Positions 42,459 through 50,993 are shown, counted from the first letter of the stretch. The stretch: DNA of 64,000 nucleotides from SKIA01 sp047602905 (GCA_047602905.1 JBLKOP010000001.1:115438-179437), one strand, 5' to 3'. Notes: generated by a model from the sequence alone, not told the origin. Made by a program: numbers and translations.

Positions 42459-43367
42459 TTACAGACCAGGAGGAGTAATTAAGTAATCGCGAGTGTCTTG
42501 CTCAAGACGGTTGTTCTGAGATAACTCACGCAACATCTTAATATCATATAAAGAAATCTCATCACGAAGAGTAGGAAATAACGTGAGTATGGACTCATCA
42601 TTACGAACACCGTCTTCCACACCAGGACGAGAATCATTAACCAAAGCACTATAAATTTCATGCAAAAACACGTAATAAAACATAGCAGCATAACTAAGAG
42701 GACGAGTTTCTTTATTAGGTATTTTATCACGAACACTAATGAACGCTCCAAGATTACGAGCACCATCACGAAATAAACTAACAGCAGCAAGAGCAGTAAT
42801 ACTAGGATCAGGAGCTATAACAACGATATCGTCAACTGAGTTCGGCCCAGAATACACAAAATGGTCTATTCGTTCAAAGGGAACCTCCTTAGCTAAGAGT
42901 GGCTGAATAATCTCTTCGTGTTGACGCTTATACGTCTCAAATAATAAATCAGCTTCTGAAGCCACTTGAAAAACACCACTAGATTCAGTTACTTCAGAAT
43001 ACACACCGTTCGTAAACACAAACTTTTCAGGAACTCCTCCGTCCCAATAAGGCTTCTTTCCGTTGCGAAGAATGTTGTTCTCAAGATGAAACTTAAAGCG
43101 AGTAACGTCCATAGGACCATTAATATCGTAGCCTGTACGAGCTAGTTCACCAACTACATCTCCAGCAGTGTTTCTAAGCAAGAAGTCAAGCATGTACAAG
43201 TCAGCATCGCTAGAAGAACCAGGAGTAAAAGAAGCTTCACGCAAATAACTTCCAAAACGCCCTTGTGCGTCAATAAGACCCGCGCGCAAAGAAGTAACAG
43301 ATGGATTAGTAATTCCTAGCTCAAGCAAACCAGTAGGCGTATGCACACTATCTCCACCAACGTACAC
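42459..43367 (-). CDS. Unrecognised protein, probably the frameshifted C-terminal part of the lipoprotein gene
   Basis: 302 aa from GTG at 43367, but the frame is open without a stop up to 43487, inside the end of the lipoprotein gene. There is no ATG, promoter or Shine-Dalgarno at the GTG. The most likely reading is that this is the downstream part of the 43466-43858 gene after a frameshift. The C-terminus holds MFYYVFLHEIYSALVND, then ESILTLFPTLRDEISLYDIKMLREL, reminiscent of the HExxHxxGxxH and following region of metzincin proteases, but with the second His replaced by Ser. It may therefore be a catalytically dead protease-like domain. That similarity is tentative. Confidence 0.55.
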   Translation of the reverse strand: MYVGGDSVHTPTGLLELGITNPSVTSLRAGLIDAQGRFGSYLREASFTPGSSSDADLYMLDFLLRNTAGDVVGELARTGYDINGPMDVTRFKFHLENNILRNGKKPYWDGGVPEKFVFTNGVYSEVTESSGVFQVASEADLLFETYKRQHEEIIQPLLAKEVPFERIDHFVYSGPNSVDDIVVIAPDPSITALAAVSLFRDGARNLGAFISVRDKIPNKETRPLSYAAMFYYVFLHEIYSALVNDSRPGVEDGVRNDESILTLFPTLRDEISLYDIKMLRELSQNNRLEQDTRDYLITPPGL

Positions 43368-43465
43368 AAAGCCTTCTTGTAACTCGCCTGTTGCTGCGTT
43401 ACGAAGCTCTAAAGAAAGACTTGTTAAGAACTGCTCAATAGAAGTGTTCGTGACAGCCTGATTAG

Positions 43466-43858
43466 TTACTCCCTCAACGCTAGGATCTCAAGGGTTGCAA
43501 CGCCCTCGTTCTCATACGTTTTTGTAAACGACTCAGAAAAGCGCGTTCCTGTAGGGGTTTCTGTACGAGTAAAAGTCTCGTCAGGACCTTCATAAATGAG
43601 TGTAACCCCAGACAACCCGTCAGGAGCGTTACAACTCGCACTAAACGAGGCAGGCTGGCCAGTGTATACTTGCGCAGGAGAACTTGCTTGTGCAGAAACA
43701 GCCGCAGGATCTCCTGGACCGACTTTGTCACTACATCCAACAAGTCCAGAAATAATTACTGATGTAGACAAAGCAGTGGTTTTAATAAATCGCCCAGTTC
43801 GAGAACTCATTAGTTTGTCGTACAGCGATTTTTCTGTAGTAGTATCTTGTCTGGACAT
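43466..43858 (-). CDS. Putative lipoprotein with Ig-like domain (truncated by frameshift)
   Basis: 130 aa. N-terminus: charged, then a basic/hydrophobic signal segment ending in a lipobox-like LVGC (ISGLVGCSDKVGPG), so Cys would be lipidated in a bacterium-type pathway; LspA is encoded at 20184. The rest is an Ig/PKD-like beta-sandwich (SAQASSPAQVYTGQPASFSAS, TKTYENEGVATLEI). The frame ends abruptly (ALRE) where the next frame continues with DPSVEGVTNQ. ATG 43858; a TATA-like ctatatttact lies about 27 bases upstream. The gene is probably broken, or the assembly has an indel near 43470-43490. Confidence 0.65.
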   Translation of the reverse strand: MSRQDTTTEKSLYDKLMSSRTGRFIKTTALSTSVIISGLVGCSDKVGPGDPAAVSAQASSPAQVYTGQPASFSASCNAPDGLSGVTLIYEGPDETFTRTETPTGTRFSESFTKTYENEGVATLEILALRE

Positions 43859-43905
43859 ACTGAAATATAGGTAACAATACTATAAAAAACTATCTATATT
43901 TACTA

Positions 43906-44469
43906 CTAACTAATAACAACTAACAGCTCTTTTGTTTGTGAAGCTCCCTCAAGAGAAAAAACGACCTCTCCAGGCTCAGAAGCGACAAAAGAGAACTCAA
44001 CAAGCTCTCCAGAGGAAGGAACAGAAAACGAGCCAAAAGAACTAGAAACAACATAAGAAGCATCAAGGCTGCGAACACGAAACGTAACTGTGTCACCAAC
44101 AAAGTACACAAGAAACTGCTTAGAAAACCCCATCTCACTAACAAGAACATCCTCGCGAAGAACACGAGAAGAAACAACAACTACCTCCTCCTCTTCCTCA
44201 ACAACAGAAGCCTCCTCAGAAACAATAACAGAAGAGCTAGAAGCTTGCAAACCACTCACAACCAAAAACAAAACAACGCCTAAAAACACTATCATAGAAA
44301 GTACACCAACAAAAACCATTTTCCGATGAAAACGAAGCCGTTTCGCCTCCATAACAACCTCATACACCTCATCACGAACGTGACCAGCACGAACCAACTT
44401 CTCAACAACACGCAACTCATGAACACCTCTACCTAACTGCTCATGAATATAGTCGTGAAGCTCACCCAT
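43906..44469 (-). CDS. Single-TM protein, unknown
   Basis: 187 aa from the ATG at 44469 (MGELHDYIHEQLGRGVHELRVV). The cytoplasmic N-terminus (1-55) looks like a small helical SHOCT/HTH-type module, followed by one TM helix (MVFVGVLSMIVFLGVVLFLV, about 52-75), an acidic Val-rich linker, then a beta-rich outside domain (VYFVGDTVTFRVRSLDASYVV). The upstream extension to 44520 is not used. No family recognised; the 52-base gap to the next gene may hold a promoter. Confidence 0.6.
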   Translation of the reverse strand: MGELHDYIHEQLGRGVHELRVVEKLVRAGHVRDEVYEVVMEAKRLRFHRKMVFVGVLSMIVFLGVVLFLVVSGLQASSSSVIVSEEASVVEEEEEVVVVSSRVLREDVLVSEMGFSKQFLVYFVGDTVTFRVRSLDASYVVSSSFGSFSVPSSGELVEFSFVASEPGEVVFSLEGASQTKELLVVIS

Positions 44470-44520
44470 ACAAACAACAACGAACCAAGAGGTTTTAATA
44501 CTTTGCGGTTTACAAAACAC

Positions 44521-44847
44521 CTAATCAGAACGCTCTTTACGTACAAAAACAGCCTGCTCAACAGACTCATACGAACGAGAAACAAGTAAACCAGAAGAAG
44601 AAGAACGAGTATACGCAAGGATATGAGCGCTAAGATAATCCCCTGAAGTAAAAGAAGTTTTTTCGTCAATAACTAACGTACGAATAGGACTTAAACGATT
44701 ATCAGGAGAGACACGTACATACTTACGCACAACAGCAGCAACTACGTCACAACCATACAACACCTCACCAGTAGGTTCGTACTCGACACGAGTCGTGCTC
44801 TTGAGAACAAGAAAGTGCTCACGAGTAGCGCCATCAAGAGATTTCAT
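44521..44847 (-). CDS. Hypothetical protein, 108 aa
   Basis: Unrecognised. Starts MKSLDGATREHFLVLKS at the ATG 44847; the frame is open further up but without a better start. Basic, beta-prone, without signal peptide or TM. Its composition fits the neighbouring genes, so it is probably expressed. The 32-base space upstream to the DsbA-like stop contains AT-rich sequence (tttaaaagcc, about 44870-44879) that could be its TATA box. Confidence 0.55.
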   Translation of the reverse strand: MKSLDGATREHFLVLKSTTRVEYEPTGEVLYGCDVVAAVVRKYVRVSPDNRLSPIRTLVIDEKTSFTSGDYLSAHILAYTRSSSSGLLVSRSYESVEQAVFVRKERSD

Positions 44848-44879
44848 AACACAAAGAAGCACATACAAGTTTAAAAGCC

Positions 44880-45800
44880 TTAGTTGATAAGACGAGAAAA
44901 CACTCGTTTAGGCTTAGGACCAACAAGAACACGATCATCAATGTAGACTGTAGGCGTTCCGTAAATGCCTGCTTCTGCTAGACGAAGAGTAAGTAAACGT
45001 ACACGAGCAGCTGCTTCTGGTGAGTCCACACAAGCAAGGAGTTCTTCTTCAGAAGCTCCTGCACGAGTAGCCACGTCTAGTAAGAACTCTGCATCAGTAA
45101 GCAAAGAAGTATCCTCTATAGCAAATACTTCATCAATAAACGCAAAGCTCTCATTACCAAGTTGCTCATACACGCACTCATTATACAAGCTAGCAACAAT
45201 ATCGTGCTGATGCACAGGTAAGTGAGCAAAAACAAAACCTCTATCTGCCTCAGCAGCCACTTCTCGCACGATTGGATACGCTTCACGAGTGAACTCGCAG
45301 CCAAAGCAACCAACAAAAACCACAGGAGAAGTATCCGCAAGCGTTACGGGCAGGTCATCAGCGATAATAGCAGCTATTTCTTGAGCAGTAGGAGTCGTTT
45401 CTGCACACGAAGGCATTACCTCAACAGAACTAAACGCTACGTTACTTCCTGTAGGGTCAAAAACACAAAACCCGCTTGCGTCAGGACCATAACAACTCCC
45501 CCACAAATAATACTGCGTACCCGCATAACCAACGTAGCCAACAGTAAGTACTGTGAGAATAACAAACGCGTAGCTAAGAAGAGTAAAGTACTTGCGAGTA
45601 AAACGAGCCAAGGGTTTTGAAGTCTTAGCAAGATCAGCAGTTATTTGTGCACGGATACGCGTATCAACAGAAGCATCACACGCACGAAACGTAAGGGTAG
45701 TAAAGACGCACCGAAAACTTTCTTTAGCAAGAGTACGATACTTCGCTGAGAACAACCCCAGAAGTGCGAGCACAGGAAGAGCAACAAGGCAAAGAACCAT
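44880..45800 (-). CDS. Membrane-anchored DsbA-like thiol-disulfide oxidoreductase
   Basis: 306 aa from the ATG 45800. TM helix at the start (VLCLVALPVLALLGLF), a cytoplasmic loop, a second TM helix (about 70-92), then an external thioredoxin-like domain: redox motif CFGC in VGCFGCEFT, a helical insert typical of DsbA, and the cis-Pro loop GTPTVYI. It would introduce or isomerise disulfides in secreted proteins, fitting the Cys-rich surface proteins here. The start overlaps the stop of the SufS-like gene (TAATG), with GAGGTG a few bases before, indicating translational coupling. Confidence 0.85.
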   Translation of the reverse strand: MVLCLVALPVLALLGLFSAKYRTLAKESFRCVFTTLTFRACDASVDTRIRAQITADLAKTSKPLARFTRKYFTLLSYAFVILTVLTVGYVGYAGTQYYLWGSCYGPDASGFCVFDPTGSNVAFSSVEVMPSCAETTPTAQEIAAIIADDLPVTLADTSPVVFVGCFGCEFTREAYPIVREVAAEADRGFVFAHLPVHQHDIVASLYNECVYEQLGNESFAFIDEVFAIEDTSLLTDAEFLLDVATRAGASEEELLACVDSPEAAARVRLLTLRLAEAGIYGTPTVYIDDRVLVGPKPKRVFSRLIN

Positions 45801-46951
45801 TAACACACCACCTCAAGGAGTTCTTTAATTGCTGCTATGAGTTTATCTGCGTCAGCTTGGTTGTTGTAGAGATGAAAACTTGCTCGAACAACACCCTCCT
45901 TACCAATATAAGAAAAATATGTGTGAGCACAATGCTGGCCAGCACGAACAAACACTCCCTGCTCAGAAAGCAATAAACCAATTTCTTGACTCGTTACGTT
46001 TGGTACTTCAAAGCAACAAATACTTCCTTGACCAAATACGTTGATACGAGAATCATCACTAAAAGCAGCTTGTACGTTGTTAACGAGTTCTTGAGTGTGT
46101 GTATGAACATTCTTTACGTTGTATTTCTTGAGGTAACGCATCGCTTCAACAAAGCCAAGAATAGCTGCATAATCTTGCAGACCAGCCTCGAAGCGCTCAG
46201 GAACACCAGCTAACTCATACGCAGTAGCTGAAGCACTTACGACACTACCTCCACCAATAAGTAACGGATCAGCAGCTTCTAGTAAAGAAGTGTTAGCTAT
46301 GAGAACGCCAAGGCTAGGACCAAGCATTTTATGACTAGAAAAAGCAACCGCATCAGCAAGAGAAGCATCCACATCAATGTGACCAGCGCTCTGACAAGCA
46401 TCAAGAACAAACAACGCGTTATGCTTCTTAGTAAGTTTTCTTACACGCTTTACGTCAAGAACACTCCCATCAACGTTACTTACGTGAACAAGACTCACTA
46501 CCTTTACTCGGCCGTGATACTTAATAAGAAGTTCTTCTAGTGTATCTACATCAATATCTGGGTTTGCAGGAAGAAGCTCGTGAGTACACCCAACCCTCGC
46601 TGCTCTTCTTAGCCAAGGCAAATGATTGCTGTTGTGCTCTTTAACAGAAGTAATAATAACATCCTCTTTGCTCAGAGGAATTGCGTTAGCAACTACGTTA
46701 AGTGCTTCAGAAGCATTTTTTGTGAACACAACAGATTGTTTACGAGAAGCAGAAAAAAACTTCTTTGTCAAGTTACGAGCAGTAGTTATTTGAGTAGAGA
46801 CTTCTTCAGCAAGCTTATGAGTGCTTCTGCCAGCACAACTACCCAGAGTTTCTTCATACGTTTGCATAGCAGCAAGGACTTGCTGTGGACGCAAAGACAT
46901 ACAAGCACTATCTAAATACACACCCTCAGGAAGAAAAAAATCCTCTCTCAT
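45800..46951 (-). CDS. Cysteine desulfurase (SufS-like, class V aminotransferase)
   Basis: 383 aa from the ATG 46951 (MREDFFLPEGVYLDSACMSLRP). PLP enzyme taking sulfur from cysteine for Fe-S clusters. PLP Lys in SSHKMLGP, PLP-binding Asp/His region DACQSAGHIDVD, catalytic Cys loop RAGQHCAH, early THKLAEEVSTQI. The N-terminal D-S-A-C in place of D-N-A-A is a small deviation. Followed directly by the DsbA-like gene. A suf scaffold is not in this window. Substrate/partner inferred from family only. Confidence 0.88.
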   Translation of the reverse strand: MREDFFLPEGVYLDSACMSLRPQQVLAAMQTYEETLGSCAGRSTHKLAEEVSTQITTARNLTKKFFSASRKQSVVFTKNASEALNVVANAIPLSKEDVIITSVKEHNSNHLPWLRRAARVGCTHELLPANPDIDVDTLEELLIKYHGRVKVVSLVHVSNVDGSVLDVKRVRKLTKKHNALFVLDACQSAGHIDVDASLADAVAFSSHKMLGPSLGVLIANTSLLEAADPLLIGGGSVVSASATAYELAGVPERFEAGLQDYAAILGFVEAMRYLKKYNVKNVHTHTQELVNNVQAAFSDDSRINVFGQGSICCFEVPNVTSQEIGLLLSEQGVFVRAGQHCAHTYFSYIGKEGVVRASFHLYNNQADADKLIAAIKELLEVVC

Positions 46952-47016
46952 AACAACAAACAGATACTGATACACTTAAAAACGCATTGGTTACGAAACA
47001 CTCACTTAAACAAGTT

Positions 47017-47892
47017 CTACCCTGTTTGTCGATACGTCTGAGAAAGCACCTCCCCACTCAAACGCATAGCTTCTACTGGTAGTTCTGTACGAGCAATTTG
47101 TTTAGGAAAATACGTTGTTATTTCTAAAAAAGTTTTATCTTCTCCAGGATTGTCTGCTTTAAAACAAAACAGTTCTATAGGTGCACGAACTGAAGAAGTC
47201 CACAAACTAGGGCGATTGATATACAAATGATCATAATACTTTCGTATACCAAAATCCGCGGTAAGTAAAGCGACTTTGTTGTTTTGTGAGGAAACAAACA
47301 ACGTAGCGCCAACAAGTTTTTGATCAGCATACGAAGGCTTTTTTCCCTCTCTTGGCTTACGATACAAAGAGCTATTCTTCCAAAGAGCAATAGCTTGCTT
47401 ACGAGTAGCTCTATACGTCTCATCTAAACTTCTTCTTGGCTCTCGATAAATTTTACTCTTAGATAACTCCACACCTCTTTTACGTAAATCCTTAAGCTTC
47501 TTAAACTCCTTGAGAGCCTCTTTTTCGTTTCTTTTTTCTTGAGAAGACTTTATAGGAGACTCGGAAATAAAATTCACGTAGCCACGCATTTCTTTGTACA
47601 GCTTATCAAGTAAAAGTTGCTCATCATATAATTCGCTAAGAACGCCACCAACAGTCAATACATCATCACGAGAGAACATATCAATCCATGAAGACAAACG
47701 ATTATGAACGACAGGAAAGTACTTTTTTAACGTAAAAGGAGAACTCGTAGCTGTTTTAAAATGCTTCAAATACGAGCCCCCATGCGTCTGAGTAACACCC
47801 TTATCAACAAACAACGGAGTGTTATCAGCAAGAATAAAATCAAGAGTTATATCCAAATTAGGATTAGCAATTACTATATCTCCCGTACCCAT
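47017..47892 (-). CDS. PIN-like domain protein with long insertion
   Basis: 291 aa from the ATG 47892 (MGTGDIVIANPNLDITLDF); the upstream frame to 48060 has no promoter support. N-terminal LDITLDFILADNTPLFVDKG and C-terminal DQKLVGATLFVSSQNNKVALLTADFGIRKYY are spaced as the two halves of a PIN nuclease fold, with a basic, Lys/Arg-rich coiled insert (about 130-225) between. Probable RNase-like protein; family not certain and activity unproven. It lies downstream of tRNA-Tyr and its terminator. Confidence 0.5.
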   Translation of the reverse strand: MGTGDIVIANPNLDITLDFILADNTPLFVDKGVTQTHGGSYLKHFKTATSSPFTLKKYFPVVHNRLSSWIDMFSRDDVLTVGGVLSELYDEQLLLDKLYKEMRGYVNFISESPIKSSQEKRNEKEALKEFKKLKDLRKRGVELSKSKIYREPRRSLDETYRATRKQAIALWKNSSLYRKPREGKKPSYADQKLVGATLFVSSQNNKVALLTADFGIRKYYDHLYINRPSLWTSSVRAPIELFCFKADNPGEDKTFLEITTYFPKQIARTELPVEAMRLSGEVLSQTYRQTG

Positions 47893-48088
47893 TGAAGAGT
47901 TACGATACAAAGAATATAAAAAATGTTCGAAAAACTGCGTAAAGCAAATGTTTTTCTCACAGAAGTCCTGCAAATAGTAAACACAGTAGTGCAAAAACAA
48001 ACATAACCACAGAATAATACGCCAAAACACTACTAGGTAAAAAAAACTTGTACAACACAATTACGAACACAATAAAACAAACCAATTT

Positions 48089-48097
48089 AAAAAAAAA
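48089..48097 (-). terminator. Oligo-T terminator of tRNA-Tyr
   Basis: Nine T on the minus strand beginning 4 bases after the discriminator base of tRNA-Tyr. Confidence 0.6.
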
Positions 48098-48100
48098 GAG

Positions 48101-48234
48101 TCCGCCCTCCAGGATTTGAACCAGGAACCTCTCGGGTTCGGCTGATCACAGGTCATCCAACACCCTGATACGCGGGTTTGTCTTGCGATACAATTTTACA
48201 GCCGAGCGCTCTAGCCAGGTTGAGCTAAGGGCGG
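48101..48234 (-). tRNA. tRNA-Tyr (GTA) with canonical-position intron
   Basis: Mature parts: acceptor CCGCCCT/AGGGCGG plus discriminator A, D-stem GCTC/GAGC, anticodon stem CTCGG/CCGAG with loop CTGTAAC (anticodon GTA). An insert of about 59 bases (48137-48195) follows position 37. Oddity: T-stem CCTGG/CCTGG has a T:T mismatch at its centre. A TATA-like ctttataaaca at about 48256-48266 lies about 25 bases upstream. Own terminator behind. Confidence 0.9.
48137..48195 (-). other. Intron of tRNA-Tyr
   Basis: About 59 bases at the usual 37/38 position. Intron CAGCC complements exon GGCTG next to the anticodon, as expected for the pairing that forms the splicing motif. Exact ends may shift by a few bases because GCCGAACCCGAG offers two registers for the anticodon stem. 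Confidence 0.8.
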
Positions 48235-48374
48235 TTATACAGGCAAAAGCAAGAGTTGCTTTATAAACATATTGTCGCCAAAGCATATAATTACGAAGTA
48301 ACAACACCTTCTTTAGCATCCACTGGACATTTACACACAGAATATGTAAAGATAAACAAATCATGTATTTATAA
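48235..48374. other. Intergenic stretch before the Bro-N relic
   Basis: 140 bases without a gene. It holds the TATA box for tRNA-Tyr (about 48256-48266, minus) and, close to the relic, tatttataaat (about 48365-48375). The remainder is AT-rich with no feature seen. Confidence 0.4.
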
Positions 48375-48675
48375 ATGGAAGATAAACATAAACTAATTGT
48401 TTTTCAGAACAAAAAAATCAGACGAATCTGACATAAGAATGAATGGTACTTCTCAGTTATAGATGTAGTTGAAGTCCTAACAGACAGCAATAACCCAAGA
48501 AATTACTGGTCTATGCTTAAAAAAAAGAGAGTTAGATGCTGGAATTGAGTTGTCCACAAATTGTGTACAACTAAAATTACCTTCTGCAGATGGAAAAGCG
48601 TACTCAACAGATTGTGCAAACACAAAATCATTATTTCGAATAATTCAGTTCATCCTACCCAAAGAAAAACGAAAA
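48375..48675 (+). pseudogene. Decayed Bro-N domain gene (phage antirepressor/DinD-like)
   Basis: Conceptual translation from ATG 48375 gives MEDKHKLIVFQNKKIRRI, a stop (TGA at 48429 where Trp would stand), then HKNEWYFSVIDVVEVLTDSN, PRNYWSMLKK; an A8 run (48519-48526) then shifts the frame, and it resumes as RELDAGIELSTNCVQLKLPS, DGKAYSTDCANTKSLFRIIQ before homology ends. This is the Bro-N family found in phage-linked antirepressors and DinD-type proteins. One nonsense change, one +1 indel and loss of the C-terminus show decay. AT-rich; probably a mobile or viral relic. A TATA-like box and start codon remain. Confidence 0.82.
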
Positions 48676-48803
48676 AAAGAGATTGCAATAAAACACAAAT
48701 ATACTTATATTTTCAACTTTTTGGTAAAGAAGAACAAATTTATTGTCACAAAACACCTAAATAGAAGGTTCACCTACCTTCCTAACAGGGGAACAACACA
48801 TTT

Positions 48804-49184
48804 TTGGCACGAACAAACACCATCATCTACGTTTACGACATAGACCAACAAACAAGAAGCGTGTACGGACTACTCAACGCAGAACAAGCAATATTACTTG
48901 AAGGAAAAGCACACAGCAGCATCGACACACTACTCGAAAAAAACCTTTTTCTCAACCTGCAAGAAGAAAAAACCAACCAGCCACCAAGAAGCCTCGCAGT
49001 ACGCATAGACCACAACAAAATCAGCGTAGCAAGCAACAAAAACCTCATATACACAGGAGAAAACAACGCGTTTACCATAAAAACAAGAAGCATGAATACC
49101 AACCAACAAGCGTTCTGGAGCATAAGCATACCAAGAAACAACAACAAATACCTCGCGCAACTACGCCTAAAACAAGCAAGCTAA
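48804..49184 (+). CDS. Hypothetical protein, 126 aa, TTG start
   Basis: Unrecognised, mostly beta-prone, no TM or signal. Codon use is strongly A-ending like its downstream neighbour, so it is probably a real gene. No ATG is available upstream; TTG 48804 is preceded by a stop at 48783 and a weak GGGG purine stretch. The start lies just after the Bro-N relic, so the insertion may have removed the original 5' end and promoter. Followed after 45 bases by the DUF1704 gene, with a possible promoter between. Confidence 0.55.
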   Translation: MARTNTIIYVYDIDQQTRSVYGLLNAEQAILLEGKAHSSIDTLLEKNLFLNLQEEKTNQPPRSLAVRIDHNKISVASNKNLIYTGENNAFTIKTRSMNTNQQAFWSISIPRNNNKYLAQLRLKQAS

Positions 49185-49229
49185 AACAACGCTTTTATAA
49201 ACGCCTCTTCAAATAAAAAAAAAGTATCT

Positions 49230-50309
49230 ATGATGAGAAAAAAAGACGTACACGCAGACGCAGTTCTTGGACGAATAAGCCAACTCCTCCCCTTCACCCT
49301 CATCAACCCAGAAAACGCTGAGGAAATAAAGAAACGATTTCTTAAACGAGCATACGAGCCAGAATTTGCGTACGGAGAAAAACCAGACTTAACCTACGCA
49401 AAAGAAGAACTAGAAAACCTACGATTCACAAAAACTGTTTACGGAAAACTCCTTGAGCAAGAAAAAGAACACCTACAAGCAAAAATAGCGATGGTAGAAG
49501 CAATAGGAACACCCCTGTTTGGTCAGCACAGCAAAGCAGTGTATGGACTACCAAGTAAAGAACTCATTGAAGAAGCAAAAGAATTTCTTAAACTAACAAA
49601 AACAACAAAAGGAAAAAACGTTCCGTACAAAGAAGTACACGCACTCATGAAAGAAACCTTCAAACTCCTTGGCTTCAAATACAGTCTACGAAGAGCAAAC
49701 ATCGTAGCCAGCGCGTTTGTTTCACACACAAAAAGACAAGTACAACTCAAAAAAAAAGCTCGCTTCAGCCACAGCTTCGCGTACAGACTCGCAGTACACG
49801 AAATAGCAACGCACGCACTACGAGCTGAGAACGCACGAGAACACCAACTAGGAATATTTAGACGAGGAACACCAAACTACCTCTCAACAGAAGAAGGACT
49901 AGCAGCGTATAACGAAGAGCGAGCAGGAGTAATGAACACAAACATCCTACGAACATACGCAGGACGAGTAATTGCAGTGCATCTCAGCCAAACACACACG
50001 TTTGTAGAGACATACAAAGAACTCAGAAAACACTTTAGCAAAGAAGAAGCATTCACCCTAACACTACGAGCAAAAAGAGGCCTAGACAACGGAGAAAGCA
50101 GAGGAGGCTGCAGCAAAGACTACGCATACCTAGACGGGTACTTACGAGTAAAAGCGTACGCAGCAGCAGGAGAAGACCTTAAAGAACTCTACAAAGCAAA
50201 AATTGCTTTAGAAGACCTAGAACTACTCGCAAAAAAACTGCCTGAGCCAAAATACATACCAGAACCAGTCATAGAATGGGTACGACAACAACACCTCACA
50301 CAAGCATAA
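49230..50309 (+). CDS. DUF1704/MATCAP-type metallopeptidase
   Basis: 359 aa. The family signature is complete: VHEIATHALRAEN with HExxxH (H190, E191, H195) and, about 25 residues later, the TEEGLAAYNEE motif. DUF1704 proteins include the animal tubulin tyrosine carboxypeptidases MATCAP and bacterial QEGLA-motif proteins, so a zinc carboxypeptidase role is inferred. The archaeal substrate is unknown. Cytoplasmic (no signal). Two ATGs (49230, 49233) are possible; a TATA-like gcttttataaac (about 49190-49201) lies about 30 bases upstream. Confidence 0.85.
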   Translation: MMRKKDVHADAVLGRISQLLPFTLINPENAEEIKKRFLKRAYEPEFAYGEKPDLTYAKEELENLRFTKTVYGKLLEQEKEHLQAKIAMVEAIGTPLFGQHSKAVYGLPSKELIEEAKEFLKLTKTTKGKNVPYKEVHALMKETFKLLGFKYSLRRANIVASAFVSHTKRQVQLKKKARFSHSFAYRLAVHEIATHALRAENAREHQLGIFRRGTPNYLSTEEGLAAYNEERAGVMNTNILRTYAGRVIAVHLSQTHTFVETYKELRKHFSKEEAFTLTLRAKRGLDNGESRGGCSKDYAYLDGYLRVKAYAAAGEDLKELYKAKIALEDLELLAKKLPEPKYIPEPVIEWVRQQHLTQA

Positions 50310-50993
50310 CTACTTATTAATACGAACCTCTGGGATAACAGAGAATACTTGGCTAAGACTACGAATAGTTTTTTCGTTCTCAGAACCAAACATATTCTTA
50401 AGAAGATCTTCTTCAGCAGACCAATGCATCGAGCGAGAAACATAACCAGAGAGTTGTTTATGAAGTACACCAATAAAACAAACATCTACGCTCGCACCCC
50501 GCGCTTCACGAGCACATAACAAGTCAGAGACGGTATCACCAATAAAATACACTTTATCCCTTTCTTGCTTTGCAATCATCTTAAGAACAGAAGATTTATT
50601 TCTTTGCTCTGAGTAAACATCTATAAAGTACTTCTTAATGTCGTGTTCGCGCAAAAAAGAATCGACTTCTTGCTGCTTTGACGCACTCAACACATACAAG
50701 CGAGCTCCCTTTTTGTGCAGCAAAGAAAGTATGTTATCTGCTTGAGAGACTAAAGGAGGGATTGTTTGCGAAGTACAACTAAACAAATATTTCTCAAAAG
50801 CCTCTCGCTCAGATGAGTCAACACCCCACGAGTGCAGCATACCAGGAATATCTCGTACATTAACTGTTTGCAAGATAGTTTTTGCAGGAAGAGTTTGTTT
50901 GCCAAGTCTGTTAAGGGAGTAATTCACGCATGCAGTATACGTTAGTGTAGAATCTGCTAAAACCCCATCTACATCAAAGACGATTACAACCAT
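50310..50993 (-). CDS. HAD-superfamily phosphatase
   Basis: 227 aa. HAD core: motif I VFDVDGVLADS (nucleophile D6/D8), motif II Ser/Thr in LYVLSASK, motif III Lys, motif IV GDTVSDLLCA. The cap is helical (about 17-85). Small-molecule phosphatase of unknown substrate. The start overlaps the kinase-like gene by 10 bases; the two are co-transcribed. Convergent with the DUF1704 gene, stops abutting. Confidence 0.85.
   Translation of the reverse strand: MVVIVFDVDGVLADSTLTYTACVNYSLNRLGKQTLPAKTILQTVNVRDIPGMLHSWGVDSSEREAFEKYLFSCTSQTIPPLVSQADNILSLLHKKGARLYVLSASKQQEVDSFLREHDIKKYFIDVYSEQRNKSSVLKMIAKQERDKVYFIGDTVSDLLCAREARGASVDVCFIGVLHKQLSGYVSRSMHWSAEEDLLKNMFGSENEKTIRSLSQVFSVIPEVRINK

Noticed and set aside
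48550..48843. Plus-strand frame of 97 codons with a TTG start
   Set aside because: It is the post-frameshift part of the Bro-N relic, not an independent gene.
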